Position numbers and translations under genes: made by a program | IMG/VR virus record: IMGVR_UViG_3300045284_000061 | Location: 1 to 41,024 of that record | Direction: 5' to 3' (one strand) | Source: a virus | Length of the DNA stretch: 41,024 nucleotides | The notes under the pieces: generated by a model | Database searches by the model: none | What the model saw: the letters and a program-made list of their open reading frames with translations, nothing else | Told to the model about the DNA's origin: nothing | Shown here: positions 7,102-15,704 of the stretch, piece after piece | How the letters are laid out: every line of letters begins with the position of its first letter | Numbering within the stretch: position 1 is the first letter of the stretch

Positions 7102-9381
7102 GTGGATTTCCAGAAATTTCTGGGCCCAACCTACCAAGCGCGCAGCCACAACCAAGACGCCGAGCGGTGCGTGGATCTGTTCGTGGATGTCCCGAGCAAT
7201 GGTGGTGGGAAGCCGGTGCTGTACGGGCGCCCCGGCCTGTTGCCCGTGGGTCGTGGCTTTGCCTTCGTGGCGCCGTTCACGAGTTCGTTTAACAACGCCT
7301 TTTATGGCGCGTGGCGTACCCTCTTTAGTCAAGATGGGCGACTGTTCGGAATCCTCGGATTCGATGGAGCTGGCCAGATTGGCATCGCGGTCGAATTGCT
7401 CGCGGCTCCACCGTTCACCATTTACGGCGATACAGATCCCACCCGTCGATTCGACCTCTACATCGCATCGTTTACCAACATTGGTGGCATCACGACCGCG
7501 AATGATCCCGCGTGGATTGCCTCGAATGGATCGGTCGGTCATCAGATTCTGTTCACGAATCGAGGCGGCGTCATCTTCGATCTGGTCACGAATGCCTATG
7601 CGACGATTGCTGATCCAGATTTCCCGACCAATGCGGCGCGGTGTGGCCAGTTTATTGATGGCTACTTCGTCATCGTCAATGAAACGCTGAACGCGCTGCA
7701 AAGCTCGGCCTTCTTCAATGGCCTCGCGTGGTCCGGGTTGGACATCGCTCGGCGGCAACTCGCCAGCGATCAACTCGTATCGCTCATGGTCGTCAATCGC
7801 CAGATCTGGCTCTTCGGGACCGAGACGACGGAAGTCTGGGCACCGGCTGGGACAGGGAATCCGCCCTTTGCGCCCATCCCTGGCGTGTTCGTCCAGTGGG
7901 GCATTGCCGCCGCGAATACGGCGCAACTCTTCGCGGGCACCGTCGTGTGGCTCGCGCAGAACATGCAAGGGATTCGGATGGTGATGATGGCGCAGGGCTT
8001 CGATCCGCGCCGGATCTCCACCGCGCCGTTAGAGTTGTTGCTCCAGCCGCTCGACAACGTCGATGATGCCTTCGCGTGGACGTATCAGGAAGACGGGCAC
8101 GAATTCTATGTGCTCAGCATCCCGAGTGCGAAACTGACCTGGGTGTATGACGGGCTGACGCAGCTCTGGCACGAGCGCGGATGGTGGAATCAGATCGCGG
8201 GGGAATACGAATCGCACCGCGGCCGGTGTCATGCGATGCTCCAGCAGCAGGGGTTCACGGCGCATCTCGTGGGGGACCGCGAGACGAGCACGATCTACGA
8301 ACAGAGTCCACGCTTCTATACGGATGCCCGCGCGTTAGCACCAGCGCCCGCGCAATTTGGGACCGTCTCCCTCACGCCGACGTATGGCCCGATTCGCGCC
8401 TTGCGCCGCACGCCGGGGATTGATCAGGAACTCACCCGTATTCCCTACAGCAGCTTCCAGCTCGACCTGGAACCTGGCGTGGGCCTCGATGGCGTGGGCG
8501 TGTCGATTTCCACCGTCTCACCCTATGAATCGGCGATCCTCAGTTCACAGCCAGCGGGGTTCTGGCGGCTGAATGAAGCGACCGGCCTTGTGGCGGCGGA
8601 TAGTAGTGGGCACGGATTGGCTGGGGCGATTGCGGGCGGCGTCGTACTCGGGCAACCGGGGGCGATCGGTGATGGCTCCACGGCCATGCGGTTCGATGGC
8701 ACGACGGGTGTGGTCACCGTGCCGGCCGCCGCTGGGTTGGCGTTGAGTGCGGCGATCACCGTGGAAGCGTTGGTCAAAGTGCCAGATATTACCGGCACGT
8801 ATGGGATTCTGCAAAAGACGATCGGCGGCATCGATGACACGTCCTATGTGCTGTTCGCTGGGGCCGGCTTTTGGATCTGGCGGACCTTTGGGCCCACTGT
8901 GTCGGCACTGGTCGCCCAGATCCCTGCGGATATCGGACGGTGGGTGTATCTCGTTGGGACATTCGACGGCGCGAATCTCCGCCTCTACAAAAACGGCGAT
9001 CTCGTCCGTACGACGCCGATGGTGAATCCGATCCCGGCCGGCGCTGGCATTCTGACCATTGGCCGATATGACGGGAACTTCATGAACGGGTTTCTTGACG
9101 AGGTCGCGGTGTATCCGACCGCGCTGTCAGCGGCGACGATTGCCCAACATGCGGCCGTGCCGCTTGGGGGGACCGACCCCACCCTGATGCTTCGGTACAG
9201 TGACGACGGCGGGTTCACGTACCACAACGAGATTACCGCGAGTGCGGGCCTGATCGGGCAATACGGTCGGCGCGCGATCTGGCGACGGCTTGGCACCGGG
9301 CGCAACCGTGTCTGGGAAGTCGTCATGACCGACCCGGTGAAACGTGTGTGGACGGGATGTTTTCTCAACGGGCCTGGCTAA
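7102..9381 (+). CDS. P22 gp10-like tail/DNA-stabilisation protein with inserted LamG domain
   Basis: 759 residues from GTG 7102. Residues 1-470 follow the gp10 family: an opening MDFQKFLGPTYQARS, then repeated propeller-like beta strands (DGYFVIVNETLNAL, RQIWLFGTETTEVWAP, EDGHEFYVLSIPSAKLTW, YDGLTQLWHERG). In P22, gp10 closes the portal channel and anchors the spikes. The conserved end PTLMLRYSDDGGFTYHNE is at about residue 692. Between them, residues 480-685 form a LamG/concanavalin-like fold: GFWRLNEATG, AMRFDGTTGVVTVP, WVYLVGTFDGANLRLYKNG, GFLDEVAVYPTALS. LamG folds often bind sugars. The insertion is unusual for this family as I know it. Confidence 0.85.
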   Translation: MDFQKFLGPTYQARSHNQDAERCVDLFVDVPSNGGGKPVLYGRPGLLPVGRGFAFVAPFTSSFNNAFYGAWRTLFSQDGRLFGILGFDGAGQIGIAVELLAAPPFTIYGDTDPTRRFDLYIASFTNIGGITTANDPAWIASNGSVGHQILFTNRGGVIFDLVTNAYATIADPDFPTNAARCGQFIDGYFVIVNETLNALQSSAFFNGLAWSGLDIARRQLASDQLVSLMVVNRQIWLFGTETTEVWAPAGTGNPPFAPIPGVFVQWGIAAANTAQLFAGTVVWLAQNMQGIRMVMMAQGFDPRRISTAPLELLLQPLDNVDDAFAWTYQEDGHEFYVLSIPSAKLTWVYDGLTQLWHERGWWNQIAGEYESHRGRCHAMLQQQGFTAHLVGDRETSTIYEQSPRFYTDARALAPAPAQFGTVSLTPTYGPIRALRRTPGIDQELTRIPYSSFQLDLEPGVGLDGVGVSISTVSPYESAILSSQPAGFWRLNEATGLVAADSSGHGLAGAIAGGVVLGQPGAIGDGSTAMRFDGTTGVVTVPAAAGLALSAAITVEALVKVPDITGTYGILQKTIGGIDDTSYVLFAGAGFWIWRTFGPTVSALVAQIPADIGRWVYLVGTFDGANLRLYKNGDLVRTTPMVNPIPAGAGILTIGRYDGNFMNGFLDEVAVYPTALSAATIAQHAAVPLGGTDPTLMLRYSDDGGFTYHNEITASAGLIGQYGRRAIWRRLGTGRNRVWEVVMTDPVKRVWTGCFLNGPG

Positions 9382-10005
9382 ATGGCGATCTACGTTCCCG
9401 AGCAGCATCCCGTCACCGAAGAGAAAACCCGCCGGATCACGTATCCCTGGTTGCAGCTCGTCAATCAGCTCACGGGTTTCTTCCCGGTCAATCTCGCGAC
9501 GAATGTCACGGGCGTCCTCCCCACGGCGAACGGGGGGACGAGCGTCAACATCGCGACGCAAGCCTTACCGCTGGGCAGCGGGCAGATCACGTTCCCGGCG
9601 GTGCAGAATCCGTCCGCAAATGCCAATACGCTGGATGACTACGAAGAAGGGACGTGGACGCCGGTCGATGGGAGCGGTGTCGGCCTCGTCTTCACCACAG
9701 GGTCGGCGCAATACCTCAAGGTTGGGCAAGGCGTCTGGTTGTCGTTTCATGTGGTCTATCCCGTGACGGCGGATCCGACGAATGCCTCTATTGGTGGCTT
9801 TCCGTTCGTGCTGCAAACGACGGCGCAGGCGGTCTATGGCGGGGTCTCGATCTTTCAGAACTCATTGACAGCCGTCAGTTGGCTCGCGCTCAGTGCGGCC
9901 TCGAATGCGATTGCGGTGAATACGTCGACGGGTGCCAATATCTCGAATGCGAATCTCTCCACGCGCACGGTGCGCGGGGTGCTCATGTACCGGGCGGCGG
10001 CCTAA
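9382..10005 (+). CDS. Tail-associated protein with fibre-type motif
   Basis: 207 residues, starting directly after the gp10-like gene. The segment TLDDYEEGTWTPV near residue 84 recurs in many phage tail fibre and tip proteins, where it opens a beta-sandwich. The first 40 residues (HPVTEEKTRRITYPWLQL) may bind the virion. The stop overlaps the next ATG (TAATG). A short fibre or tip is likely; no enzymatic motif is visible. Confidence 0.68.
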   Translation: MAIYVPEQHPVTEEKTRRITYPWLQLVNQLTGFFPVNLATNVTGVLPTANGGTSVNIATQALPLGSGQITFPAVQNPSANANTLDDYEEGTWTPVDGSGVGLVFTTGSAQYLKVGQGVWLSFHVVYPVTADPTNASIGGFPFVLQTTAQAVYGGVSIFQNSLTAVSWLALSAASNAIAVNTSTGANISNANLSTRTVRGVLMYRAAA

Positions 10006-10250
10006 TGGCTGAACGCCTCGAGTATGACAGCCTGACGATTCTCCTGGATGGGCAGATCCAGGTCAGACGGTCGCGGGTGTTCCTGGAAGCGGATGGCGTG
10101 ACGGAAGCCGCGCGGAGCTATTTCCGCACGGTGCTCGTGCCTGGGCAGGACGTGACGAGTTATCCGGCGCGGGTGCAGGCGCTCTGCGGCTTCGTCTGGA
10201 CGCCGGCCGTGATTGCGGCGTATCGGGCGGCCCATCCGCCCGGTGGATAG
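10005..10250 (+). CDS. Small tail-region protein
   Basis: 81 residues, start overlapping the previous stop. The sequence (ERLEYDSLTILLDGQIQVRRS, FLEADGVTEAARSYFRTVL, YPARVQALCGFVWTPAVI) resembles short conserved proteins found beside tail fibre genes. It converges with the leftward gene that ends at 10255, with only four bases between. Confidence 0.62.
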   Translation: MAERLEYDSLTILLDGQIQVRRSRVFLEADGVTEAARSYFRTVLVPGQDVTSYPARVQALCGFVWTPAVIAAYRAAHPPGG

Positions 10251-10254
10251 CGGG

Positions 10255-10575
10255 TTATCGTTGAATCGACAATGGGCAGAGCTTGACGCTACTGATGGTG
10301 ATGGCGGCTTCGCCGGACGGGCAACTGTAGAAGCACGTCTTGTTCATGCCGTCGGTTTTCTCGCCTTTCGAGAAGCAGGTTTCCGAGTAGGCGACGAGGG
10401 AGACGCTTCCCAGGATCGCGAGAAGGGCGCCGGTGAGGATGAGTTTTTTCATGGGTCGGCCACCTAACTGGCCATTGCGTCGGGCCGCGGCGGCTTTCGC
10501 CGGGCTGGTTTTGCCTTTGTTGGCGTGGCCGCCTTTGCGGCCGAGGGCGACTGCGTGAGGATTCTTCTTGGTCAT
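10255..10575 (-). CDS. KGG-type basic segment joined to a small exported protein; possible dual start
   Basis: 106 residues from ATG 10575, which overlaps the upstream stop. Residues 1-41 are basic and contain ALGRKGGHANKGKT, as in small KGG-type proteins. Residue 42 begins MKKLILTGALLAILGSV, a clear signal peptide, followed by a Cys-rich 45-residue body (CFSKGEK, NKTCFYSCPSG, KLCPLSIQ). A strong AGGTGG stands seven bases before this inner ATG (10450-10452). The inner start would give a 65-residue secreted protein. Either both products are made or two small genes have fused. Function unknown. Confidence 0.65.
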   Translation of the reverse strand: MTKKNPHAVALGRKGGHANKGKTSPAKAAAARRNGQLGGRPMKKLILTGALLAILGSVSLVAYSETCFSKGEKTDGMNKTCFYSCPSGEAAITISSVKLCPLSIQR

Positions 10576-10880
10576 TTGTCGAATAGTCGCGATTCAGCGG
10601 GGAGCGTCGCGACAGCCGCGTCTCTGGCTTCCGCGTCGAGAATTTTGGTTTCATCGAACGTCGACACGATGGCATCGCGTCCGTGCATCAGCATCAGGTC
10701 TTGACAGACATGATTCGCAATCCAGCCGCGCGTTCTCAGGTAGCGGGCCTTGTAGGTTTCGCCGGTGGTGTTGTCCATGCCGTAAGAATACCAGAACCGC
10801 TTTGGGTTGTCCATCACCGAATGAGGCATCTCGCAGATTCCGTGCAGTATCGTGCAAGCGGCGTAGAATGAGGCAGGCAT
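10572..10880 (-). CDS. Small leftward protein, unknown function
   Basis: 102 residues from ATG 10880; later starts at 10829 and 10814 are possible and none has a strong ribosome site. The body (RFWYSYGMDNTTGETYKARYLRTRG, split here as RFWYSYGMDN and ETYKARYLRTRG, then HGRDAIVSTFDE) is soluble and mixed-charge. It overlaps the following leftward gene by ATGA. The first start would overlap the divergent GNAT gene by two bases. Confidence 0.55.
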   Translation of the reverse strand: MPASFYAACTILHGICEMPHSVMDNPKRFWYSYGMDNTTGETYKARYLRTRGWIANHVCQDLMLMHGRDAIVSTFDETKILDAEARDAAVATLPAESRLFDK

Positions 10881-11337
10881 GATCCGCGCCGCCGTCGAGG
10901 CTGATTTAGACGCACTCGTGACACTCGGGGCGCAATTCCATCAGGAGCACTATGCCGGCTTTCTCCCGTGTAATGCCGTGCAGTTCCGCTCCATTGGCGC
11001 CCATTTGATCGAGAATCCGCACGGAACGCTCCTCGTGCTCGAGCGAGCCGGCGAACGCATCGGGATGCTGGGCGCCATGCTGATTACCCACCCGCTCAGT
11101 GGGGAATGGATCTGTAGTGAGCTCTTTTGGTACGCGCGTCCGGCGGCTCGCGGCGACGGGGTGAAGCTCCTGAAGGCCGCGACGGAGTGGGCGCGGTCGA
11201 ATGGCGCGCGGAAGCTTCAGATGGTGGCCCCGAACGACCGTGTCGGGGAGTTTTACGCGCGCTGTGGCTTTGAGAAGGTCGAGACGGCCTGGCAGTTGAC
11301 GCTGGCCCCGCCGGCTGTGGTAGAGGGCGTCGCCTAA
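10879..11337 (+). CDS. GNAT-family N-acetyltransferase
   Basis: 152 residues. It would move an acetyl group from acetyl-CoA to an unknown amine. The fold is clear: a first strand and helix (MIRAAVEADLDALVTLG), the core strand ERIGMLGAMLI, the CoA-binding turn PAARGDGVKLLKAATEWA (canonical Q/RxxGxG/A style), then ARKLQMVAPN and the final EFYARCGFEKVE. It sits between the tail and ejection genes and overlaps the oxygenase-like gene by TAATG, so the two are co-translated. In a phage it could modify a host or virion protein. Confidence 0.85.
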   Translation: MIRAAVEADLDALVTLGAQFHQEHYAGFLPCNAVQFRSIGAHLIENPHGTLLVLERAGERIGMLGAMLITHPLSGEWICSELFWYARPAARGDGVKLLKAATEWARSNGARKLQMVAPNDRVGEFYARCGFEKVETAWQLTLAPPAVVEGVA

Positions 11338-11903
11338 TGGACCCGATTCGCATCCATGACGGCGTGCTGGCCGATCCGCAGGTCTACCGCGCTCGTGCGT
11401 TATCGAACCGTTTTCAGACGGTGCAGGATCAGAGCGTCCAGTTTCGCGGGATTGCGCCATGTGCCGACCCGACGATTCCGATGTGGCTGAAGGAGCATTA
11501 CCCGAAGCTGCACCCGTTGGTGAGTTTCTTTCGCCAGAGCCCCGAAGGGCAGCTTGAGCCGCACACGGTCCATGAGGACCGGAGCATGGGCGATATCACG
11601 GCCCTGTATTACGTGAATCCGCAGCCGCCGACTGGTGATGGCACGAACTTCATGCGGCATCGAGTGACCGGTGTCACGGTGAGCACCAAGCCGTATGGCT
11701 CTCAGGCGTGGCTCGAGGACGCGAAGGGGTGGGGCGATCCCGATCTATGGGAGTGCTGGAAGCATGTGCCGGCGCGGTTCAACCGGCTCGTCGCGTTCCC
11801 CGCCGCGCTCTATCACAGCCGTGCAATTCTGGAGAACTACGGCAGTATCGAGTCCGGCACCGCTAGACTCCTGCAAGTGGTGTTTTGTGAGGGAACCTTA
11901 TGA
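11337..11903 (+). CDS. 2-oxoglutarate/Fe(II) oxygenase-like protein
   Basis: 188 residues. The likely iron site is H79-x-D81 (VHED) with distal His160 (FPAALYHSR), and an Arg such as Arg177 for 2-oxoglutarate. The surrounding sequence fits the double-stranded beta-helix pattern: ITALYYVNPQPPTGDGTNF, then FNRLVAFPAALYHS, ENYGS and RLLQVVF. Related proteins (DUF6445-like) occur in podovirus structural regions. The substrate is unknown. It is flanked by overlapping starts, with the GNAT gene upstream and the first ejection protein downstream (ATGA). Confidence 0.72.
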   Translation: MDPIRIHDGVLADPQVYRARALSNRFQTVQDQSVQFRGIAPCADPTIPMWLKEHYPKLHPLVSFFRQSPEGQLEPHTVHEDRSMGDITALYYVNPQPPTGDGTNFMRHRVTGVTVSTKPYGSQAWLEDAKGWGDPDLWECWKHVPARFNRLVAFPAALYHSRAILENYGSIESGTARLLQVVFCEGTL

Positions 11904-12544
11904 GCGCAGCCATTGCGGCGATCGGCATCTCAGCAGGCGTCGCGGCCTACTCAGCGCACAAAGCGGCCAGCGCCTCAAAGGAAGCCTCGAATGCGCAGGT
12001 GGCCTCCGCTGGCAATGCGCTCGACCTCCAGAAGGGCATCTACGGCGAGCAGACGGCCAATCTCGCACCCTACCGGGCTGCGGGCGAAGCCTCTCTGGCG
12101 CGGCTGAACAACTTCCAGACGTTTAACGGTGTGCCGGGGCGACTCGGGGCGGGCGTCAATCCCCAACCGAGCGATCCCACGCGCTCGCAGCGGACGCCGG
12201 GTGAAATCGCCAACGGGCAGCAGTTCAAAGCGAATATGCCGATGGCGAGCTCGACGCCCATGGCGAGCTTGGCGCAGCCGCAAGGTCCAGCGATGCAACC
12301 GCCGCCGAATCAAGGGCCGATGGCCACGCAACCTATGCCCTCGTCTCAGATGCCTTCAGGAGCGCCCCAGATGGCTCCAGGAGCGGTTCCAGCGCCAGGA
12401 CAGGCCACGGCGGCGACGGCAGCCACGGCCGCCACCGGGGGCGAACGGATGGTGATGATGAAATCGCCCACCGGCGAGACGGGTCAAGTCCCTGAATCTC
12501 AGGTTCAGCACTTCGTCCAGAAGGGCGCGACGGTGGTGCAGTAA
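11900..12544 (+). CDS. Internal virion (DNA ejection) protein 1
   Basis: 214 residues in the position of P22 gp7. The first 75 residues follow the DNA-transfer pattern: a short hydrophobic helix (AAIGISAGVAAYSAH), a helical Ala/Gln region (GNALDLQKGIYGEQTANL), then PYRAAGEASLARLN. Residues 90-190 are Pro/Met/Gln-rich and disordered. Such proteins leave the head before the DNA and help build a conduit through the cell envelope. The gene is coupled to both neighbours by overlaps. Confidence 0.78.
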   Translation: MSAAIAAIGISAGVAAYSAHKAASASKEASNAQVASAGNALDLQKGIYGEQTANLAPYRAAGEASLARLNNFQTFNGVPGRLGAGVNPQPSDPTRSQRTPGEIANGQQFKANMPMASSTPMASLAQPQGPAMQPPPNQGPMATQPMPSSQMPSGAPQMAPGAVPAPGQATAATAATAATGGERMVMMKSPTGETGQVPESQVQHFVQKGATVVQ

Positions 12545-14016
12545 TGCCCATTCCAGGTTTGGGCTGGGTCGGCGACAAAGTGCCCGGCGTGGGGGCGGTG
12601 CCAGGCGTGGGCGGGTGGTTCCAAGACAATCAGCCGGAAGCCCCGCAAGCGGCGGCCAATGCGAATCCTGTCGTCAAAACGAATCCTGATGGCAGCTTTG
12701 AGTATGCCAACGGGATCAAGGTCGCGGCGAATGGCGCGGTGGACTATTCCCAGGAGCGCAAGCCGGCGCAAGCTGCCGCGCCTCAAGCGGCCCCACAGCA
12801 AGCCTCACTCGCCCAACCGACTGGCGGCACAGCGGGCCGCAACTACGGGAATGCTGGCGACACGCAAGAGTTCTTGTGGCAACAGGTGATTTCAGATCCA
12901 GCCCTCGGCGGCAAGGTCAACGCGGATAACTCCGTCAGCGGCGTCAACATCGAAGCGGCGGTCGCACGGTACAACCAACTCCACCCGGACGCGCCGGCCC
13001 AATACATGGGCGGGCCGAGTGGTGATCGGGTGTCGTTTCCCGGCATGGGCGTGGTCGATACCAAGAAGGCCGATGAGACGCTCTGGTTCGGCTCGCCGCA
13101 GAACAAGGACGGCTCACCGGCGACGGGCGGCGCGTCAGGTGGGGGCGGCGGCGCGTCGCTCGCCAATCCCGGCGGCGGCGGGCGGGTCAGTAGCGGTCCA
13201 GCTGATTTGGGCGGGCCGACGTTACAAGGCACGACAGGATCGAGCAGTTCCAGCTATGCGACTGGCCAACCGGGCGATTTCCAGTTCAAGCCGTGGGAAC
13301 AGAAATTCGTCGCGCCCACCGATGTCACCGAGCAGAACGATCCCGGCTATGCGTTTCGCCAGCAGCAAGCGCAACTCGGCCTCGAGCAGAGTGCCGCCGG
13401 ACGCGGCACGGCGCTGACGGGTGGCTTCCAGAAGGATCTGGCTCAACTGAATCAAGGGCTGGCCTCACAGGAATACGCGGCCGTCAACAAGCGCGCCCAA
13501 GACCAATACGCAAGTGATTACAACGACTTTCTCGGGAACGAGAACCGGCGATATCAGGCGTACCAGGGGAACTTCGGGAACAACCTGGCGACGCAGCAGC
13601 AAGGACTCGCGCAACAGCAATTTGGGCTGGCCTCAAACAACCAGGCGTTTAACCAGGAAATGGGGCGCGCGAATCTCGGGCTGGCGACAAACGCGCAGAA
13701 CTTCGGGCAGGAGTTCTCTACGAACCAGAATCAGTTCAATCAGGGTTTGGCGCTGAATCAGAACCAATGGGGCCAGAACTTGAGTTTGGCGACGCTCGGC
13801 CAAAACGCCGCGAGTGGACAGAACGCCGCCGCTGGGGCCTATGGAACGAACTCAGGCAACCTCTACACACAGATCGGGAACACGAACGCCGCGGGCATCG
13901 TCGGCGCAGCCAATGCGAACAACGCGGGATGGTCGAATCTCGCGGGCATTGGCAACGACGCGCTAGCACAGTGGCAGAATGCCAACAATAACAAGAACAC
14001 GTTCACGAGTTCCTAA
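12544..14016 (+). CDS. Internal virion (DNA ejection) protein 2
   Basis: 490 residues. Residues 1-95 hold Pro/Gly/Ala-rich low complexity. Residues 95-180 are a small folded region (AGDTQEFLWQQVISDPALGG). A Gly/Ser linker follows at about 195-240. Residues 255-460 are Gln/Asn-rich helical repeats such as QNFGQEFSTNQNQFNQGLALNQNQ, given here in parts QNFGQEFSTNQ and NQFNQGLALN. This composition is typical of podovirus ejection proteins that must thread through the portal. It shares TAATG overlaps on both sides. Confidence 0.75.
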   Translation: MPIPGLGWVGDKVPGVGAVPGVGGWFQDNQPEAPQAAANANPVVKTNPDGSFEYANGIKVAANGAVDYSQERKPAQAAAPQAAPQQASLAQPTGGTAGRNYGNAGDTQEFLWQQVISDPALGGKVNADNSVSGVNIEAAVARYNQLHPDAPAQYMGGPSGDRVSFPGMGVVDTKKADETLWFGSPQNKDGSPATGGASGGGGGASLANPGGGGRVSSGPADLGGPTLQGTTGSSSSSYATGQPGDFQFKPWEQKFVAPTDVTEQNDPGYAFRQQQAQLGLEQSAAGRGTALTGGFQKDLAQLNQGLASQEYAAVNKRAQDQYASDYNDFLGNENRRYQAYQGNFGNNLATQQQGLAQQQFGLASNNQAFNQEMGRANLGLATNAQNFGQEFSTNQNQFNQGLALNQNQWGQNLSLATLGQNAASGQNAAAGAYGTNSGNLYTQIGNTNAAGIVGAANANNAGWSNLAGIGNDALAQWQNANNNKNTFTSS

Positions 14017-15704
14017 TGCCTCTTGACCCTGCGATCGCCCTCGGCGTGAATCCGCCCGCTCCGATCAAGAGCTACCAGACGTCCCTGGCGCAGATCGGAC
14101 AGCAGCAGGATCAGGCGCAAGCGCGACAAGTGCGCGGGATGGAGATTCAGCAAGCGCGCCAAGGCGTGACCGATCAAGAGACGTATCGGAAGGCGCTGCA
14201 AGCCTCAGGCGGCGATCTCGATCGGGCCGCGAATCTGATCGAGCAACAGATGGGCGATCCCAAAGGCGCGGCGGCTCTCCGTGCCCATGCGGCCGAGGCG
14301 CGGACCCAACTGATCAAGAACGGCAAAGAGCAGATCGAGACGCAATCCAAAGCCTTGGCGATGGCGTCTCAGATCGCGCAGACGATCACGGATGAGCCGA
14401 GTTTTCAACTCGGCCGCAAAGCGACGGCGGCGCTGCTCGGTCCCGACATGGCGGCCCATCTGGGCGATGCCTATGACCCTGAGCGCATCAAACAAGCGGT
14501 GGGCATGGGCGAAACGGCGAAAGAACGGCTCGACCGTCTGAAGCAAGCGGCGGATTCAGCCGAAGCCGCGGTGAAAGCCTCCGCGACTGGAGCCAAAGAT
14601 GCGCCGGCCACGCTCGAGCACTGGATGAAAGCCGGATCCGGGATGTTGTCGGTCGCACAGACACCAGAAGCCTGGAGCACGGCCCAGAAGAATCTCAAGG
14701 CGCTCGGGATGCCGCCAGAAGCCTTAGCATCGTTCGGCGCCTTTGACCAGACCGCGCCGCAACGCGCGGCCCAACTCGGCATGGCGCCGAAAGAACGGGC
14801 CGATGTGTCGACGGCGGCCATCAACGCACAGACCGCACGGGGCAATCTCGGCGTGTCGCAACAGCGGGAGACGCGCGAAGGGCAGCAATTCAACGCCACA
14901 TTTGGCGGCGGGATGACCCCAGACGGCAAGCCCGCTGAAGGCTCGGCGCTCGCCAAAGCCATTGCGAATTATCAAGTGCCACCGCCCGCGACGCGCTCAA
15001 TGGCGAGCGGCCTCGGCCAAGCCTTGATGAATCAAGTCTTACGCGAGAATCCAGACTACAAAGCCGAGATGTTCCCGACGCGCGCCGCCACGCGGAAAGC
15101 GTTCACATCTGGGACGCAGTCGCAGACCATCAACTCGTTGAATACGGCGATCGTCCATCTGGATCAATTTGTGGACGTGGCGAAGGCGCTGGACAATGGG
15201 ACGTTCAAGCCTGGGAACGCGGCGTATAACTGGGTGAAGACGCAATTCGGGGACAGTGCCCCGACGAACTTCAAGGGCATCTCCACGATCATGGCCGGCG
15301 AGCTTGCTTCAGCCTTCAAGAAGTCCGGCGCCACCGACGAAGAGATCGCGGCCGTGCGATCCGCGATTGAGACGTCCAACAGCCCGAAACAGCTCAAGGA
15401 CTACGCCACGACGATCGCGATTCCCGCGCTCGGTGGGAAGGCGGCGACCTTCGATGAGCAATACCGGCAAGTGATGGGGGAGAAGGATCCCTTTCAGGTG
15501 ATTCTCCCAGGTGCCAAGCAAGTGCTCGAGAAATACGGATTTGACCCGAAGCATCCACGGATGGGGCAGGCCACGTCTGGATCAACGACCGCAGGACCGA
15601 AACCGAACACACCGGGCGGTGTGATGCGCGCCCGTGACCAACTAAGGAAGCTCCACGAAGCGCCGGCCGGGACGGCCCTTCCGGCTGGCTGGAAGATCGA
15701 GTAA
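14016..15704 (+). CDS. Internal virion (DNA ejection) protein 3
   Basis: 562 residues, mostly alpha-helical. Residues 1-75 repeat the Gln-rich ejection-protein style (SYQTSLAQIGQQQDQAQARQ), and 50-250 are long helices rich in Ala/Lys/Glu. Residues 330-520 are a more ordinary folded domain (NSLNTAIVHLDQFVDVAKAL, AFKKSGATDEEIAAVRSAIE). The order matches P22 gp20/gp16. It overlaps both neighbours by TAATG. No lysozyme motif was seen, so local wall cutting is not supported here. Confidence 0.75.
   Translation: MPLDPAIALGVNPPAPIKSYQTSLAQIGQQQDQAQARQVRGMEIQQARQGVTDQETYRKALQASGGDLDRAANLIEQQMGDPKGAAALRAHAAEARTQLIKNGKEQIETQSKALAMASQIAQTITDEPSFQLGRKATAALLGPDMAAHLGDAYDPERIKQAVGMGETAKERLDRLKQAADSAEAAVKASATGAKDAPATLEHWMKAGSGMLSVAQTPEAWSTAQKNLKALGMPPEALASFGAFDQTAPQRAAQLGMAPKERADVSTAAINAQTARGNLGVSQQRETREGQQFNATFGGGMTPDGKPAEGSALAKAIANYQVPPPATRSMASGLGQALMNQVLRENPDYKAEMFPTRAATRKAFTSGTQSQTINSLNTAIVHLDQFVDVAKALDNGTFKPGNAAYNWVKTQFGDSAPTNFKGISTIMAGELASAFKKSGATDEEIAAVRSAIETSNSPKQLKDYATTIAIPALGGKAATFDEQYRQVMGEKDPFQVILPGAKQVLEKYGFDPKHPRMGQATSGSTTAGPKPNTPGGVMRARDQLRKLHEAPAGTALPAGWKIE

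Noticed and set aside
7096-7968. 290-codon reverse frame opposite the gp10-like gene
   Set aside because: Arg/Glu-rich shadow; the forward gene is strongly supported by synteny and pattern.
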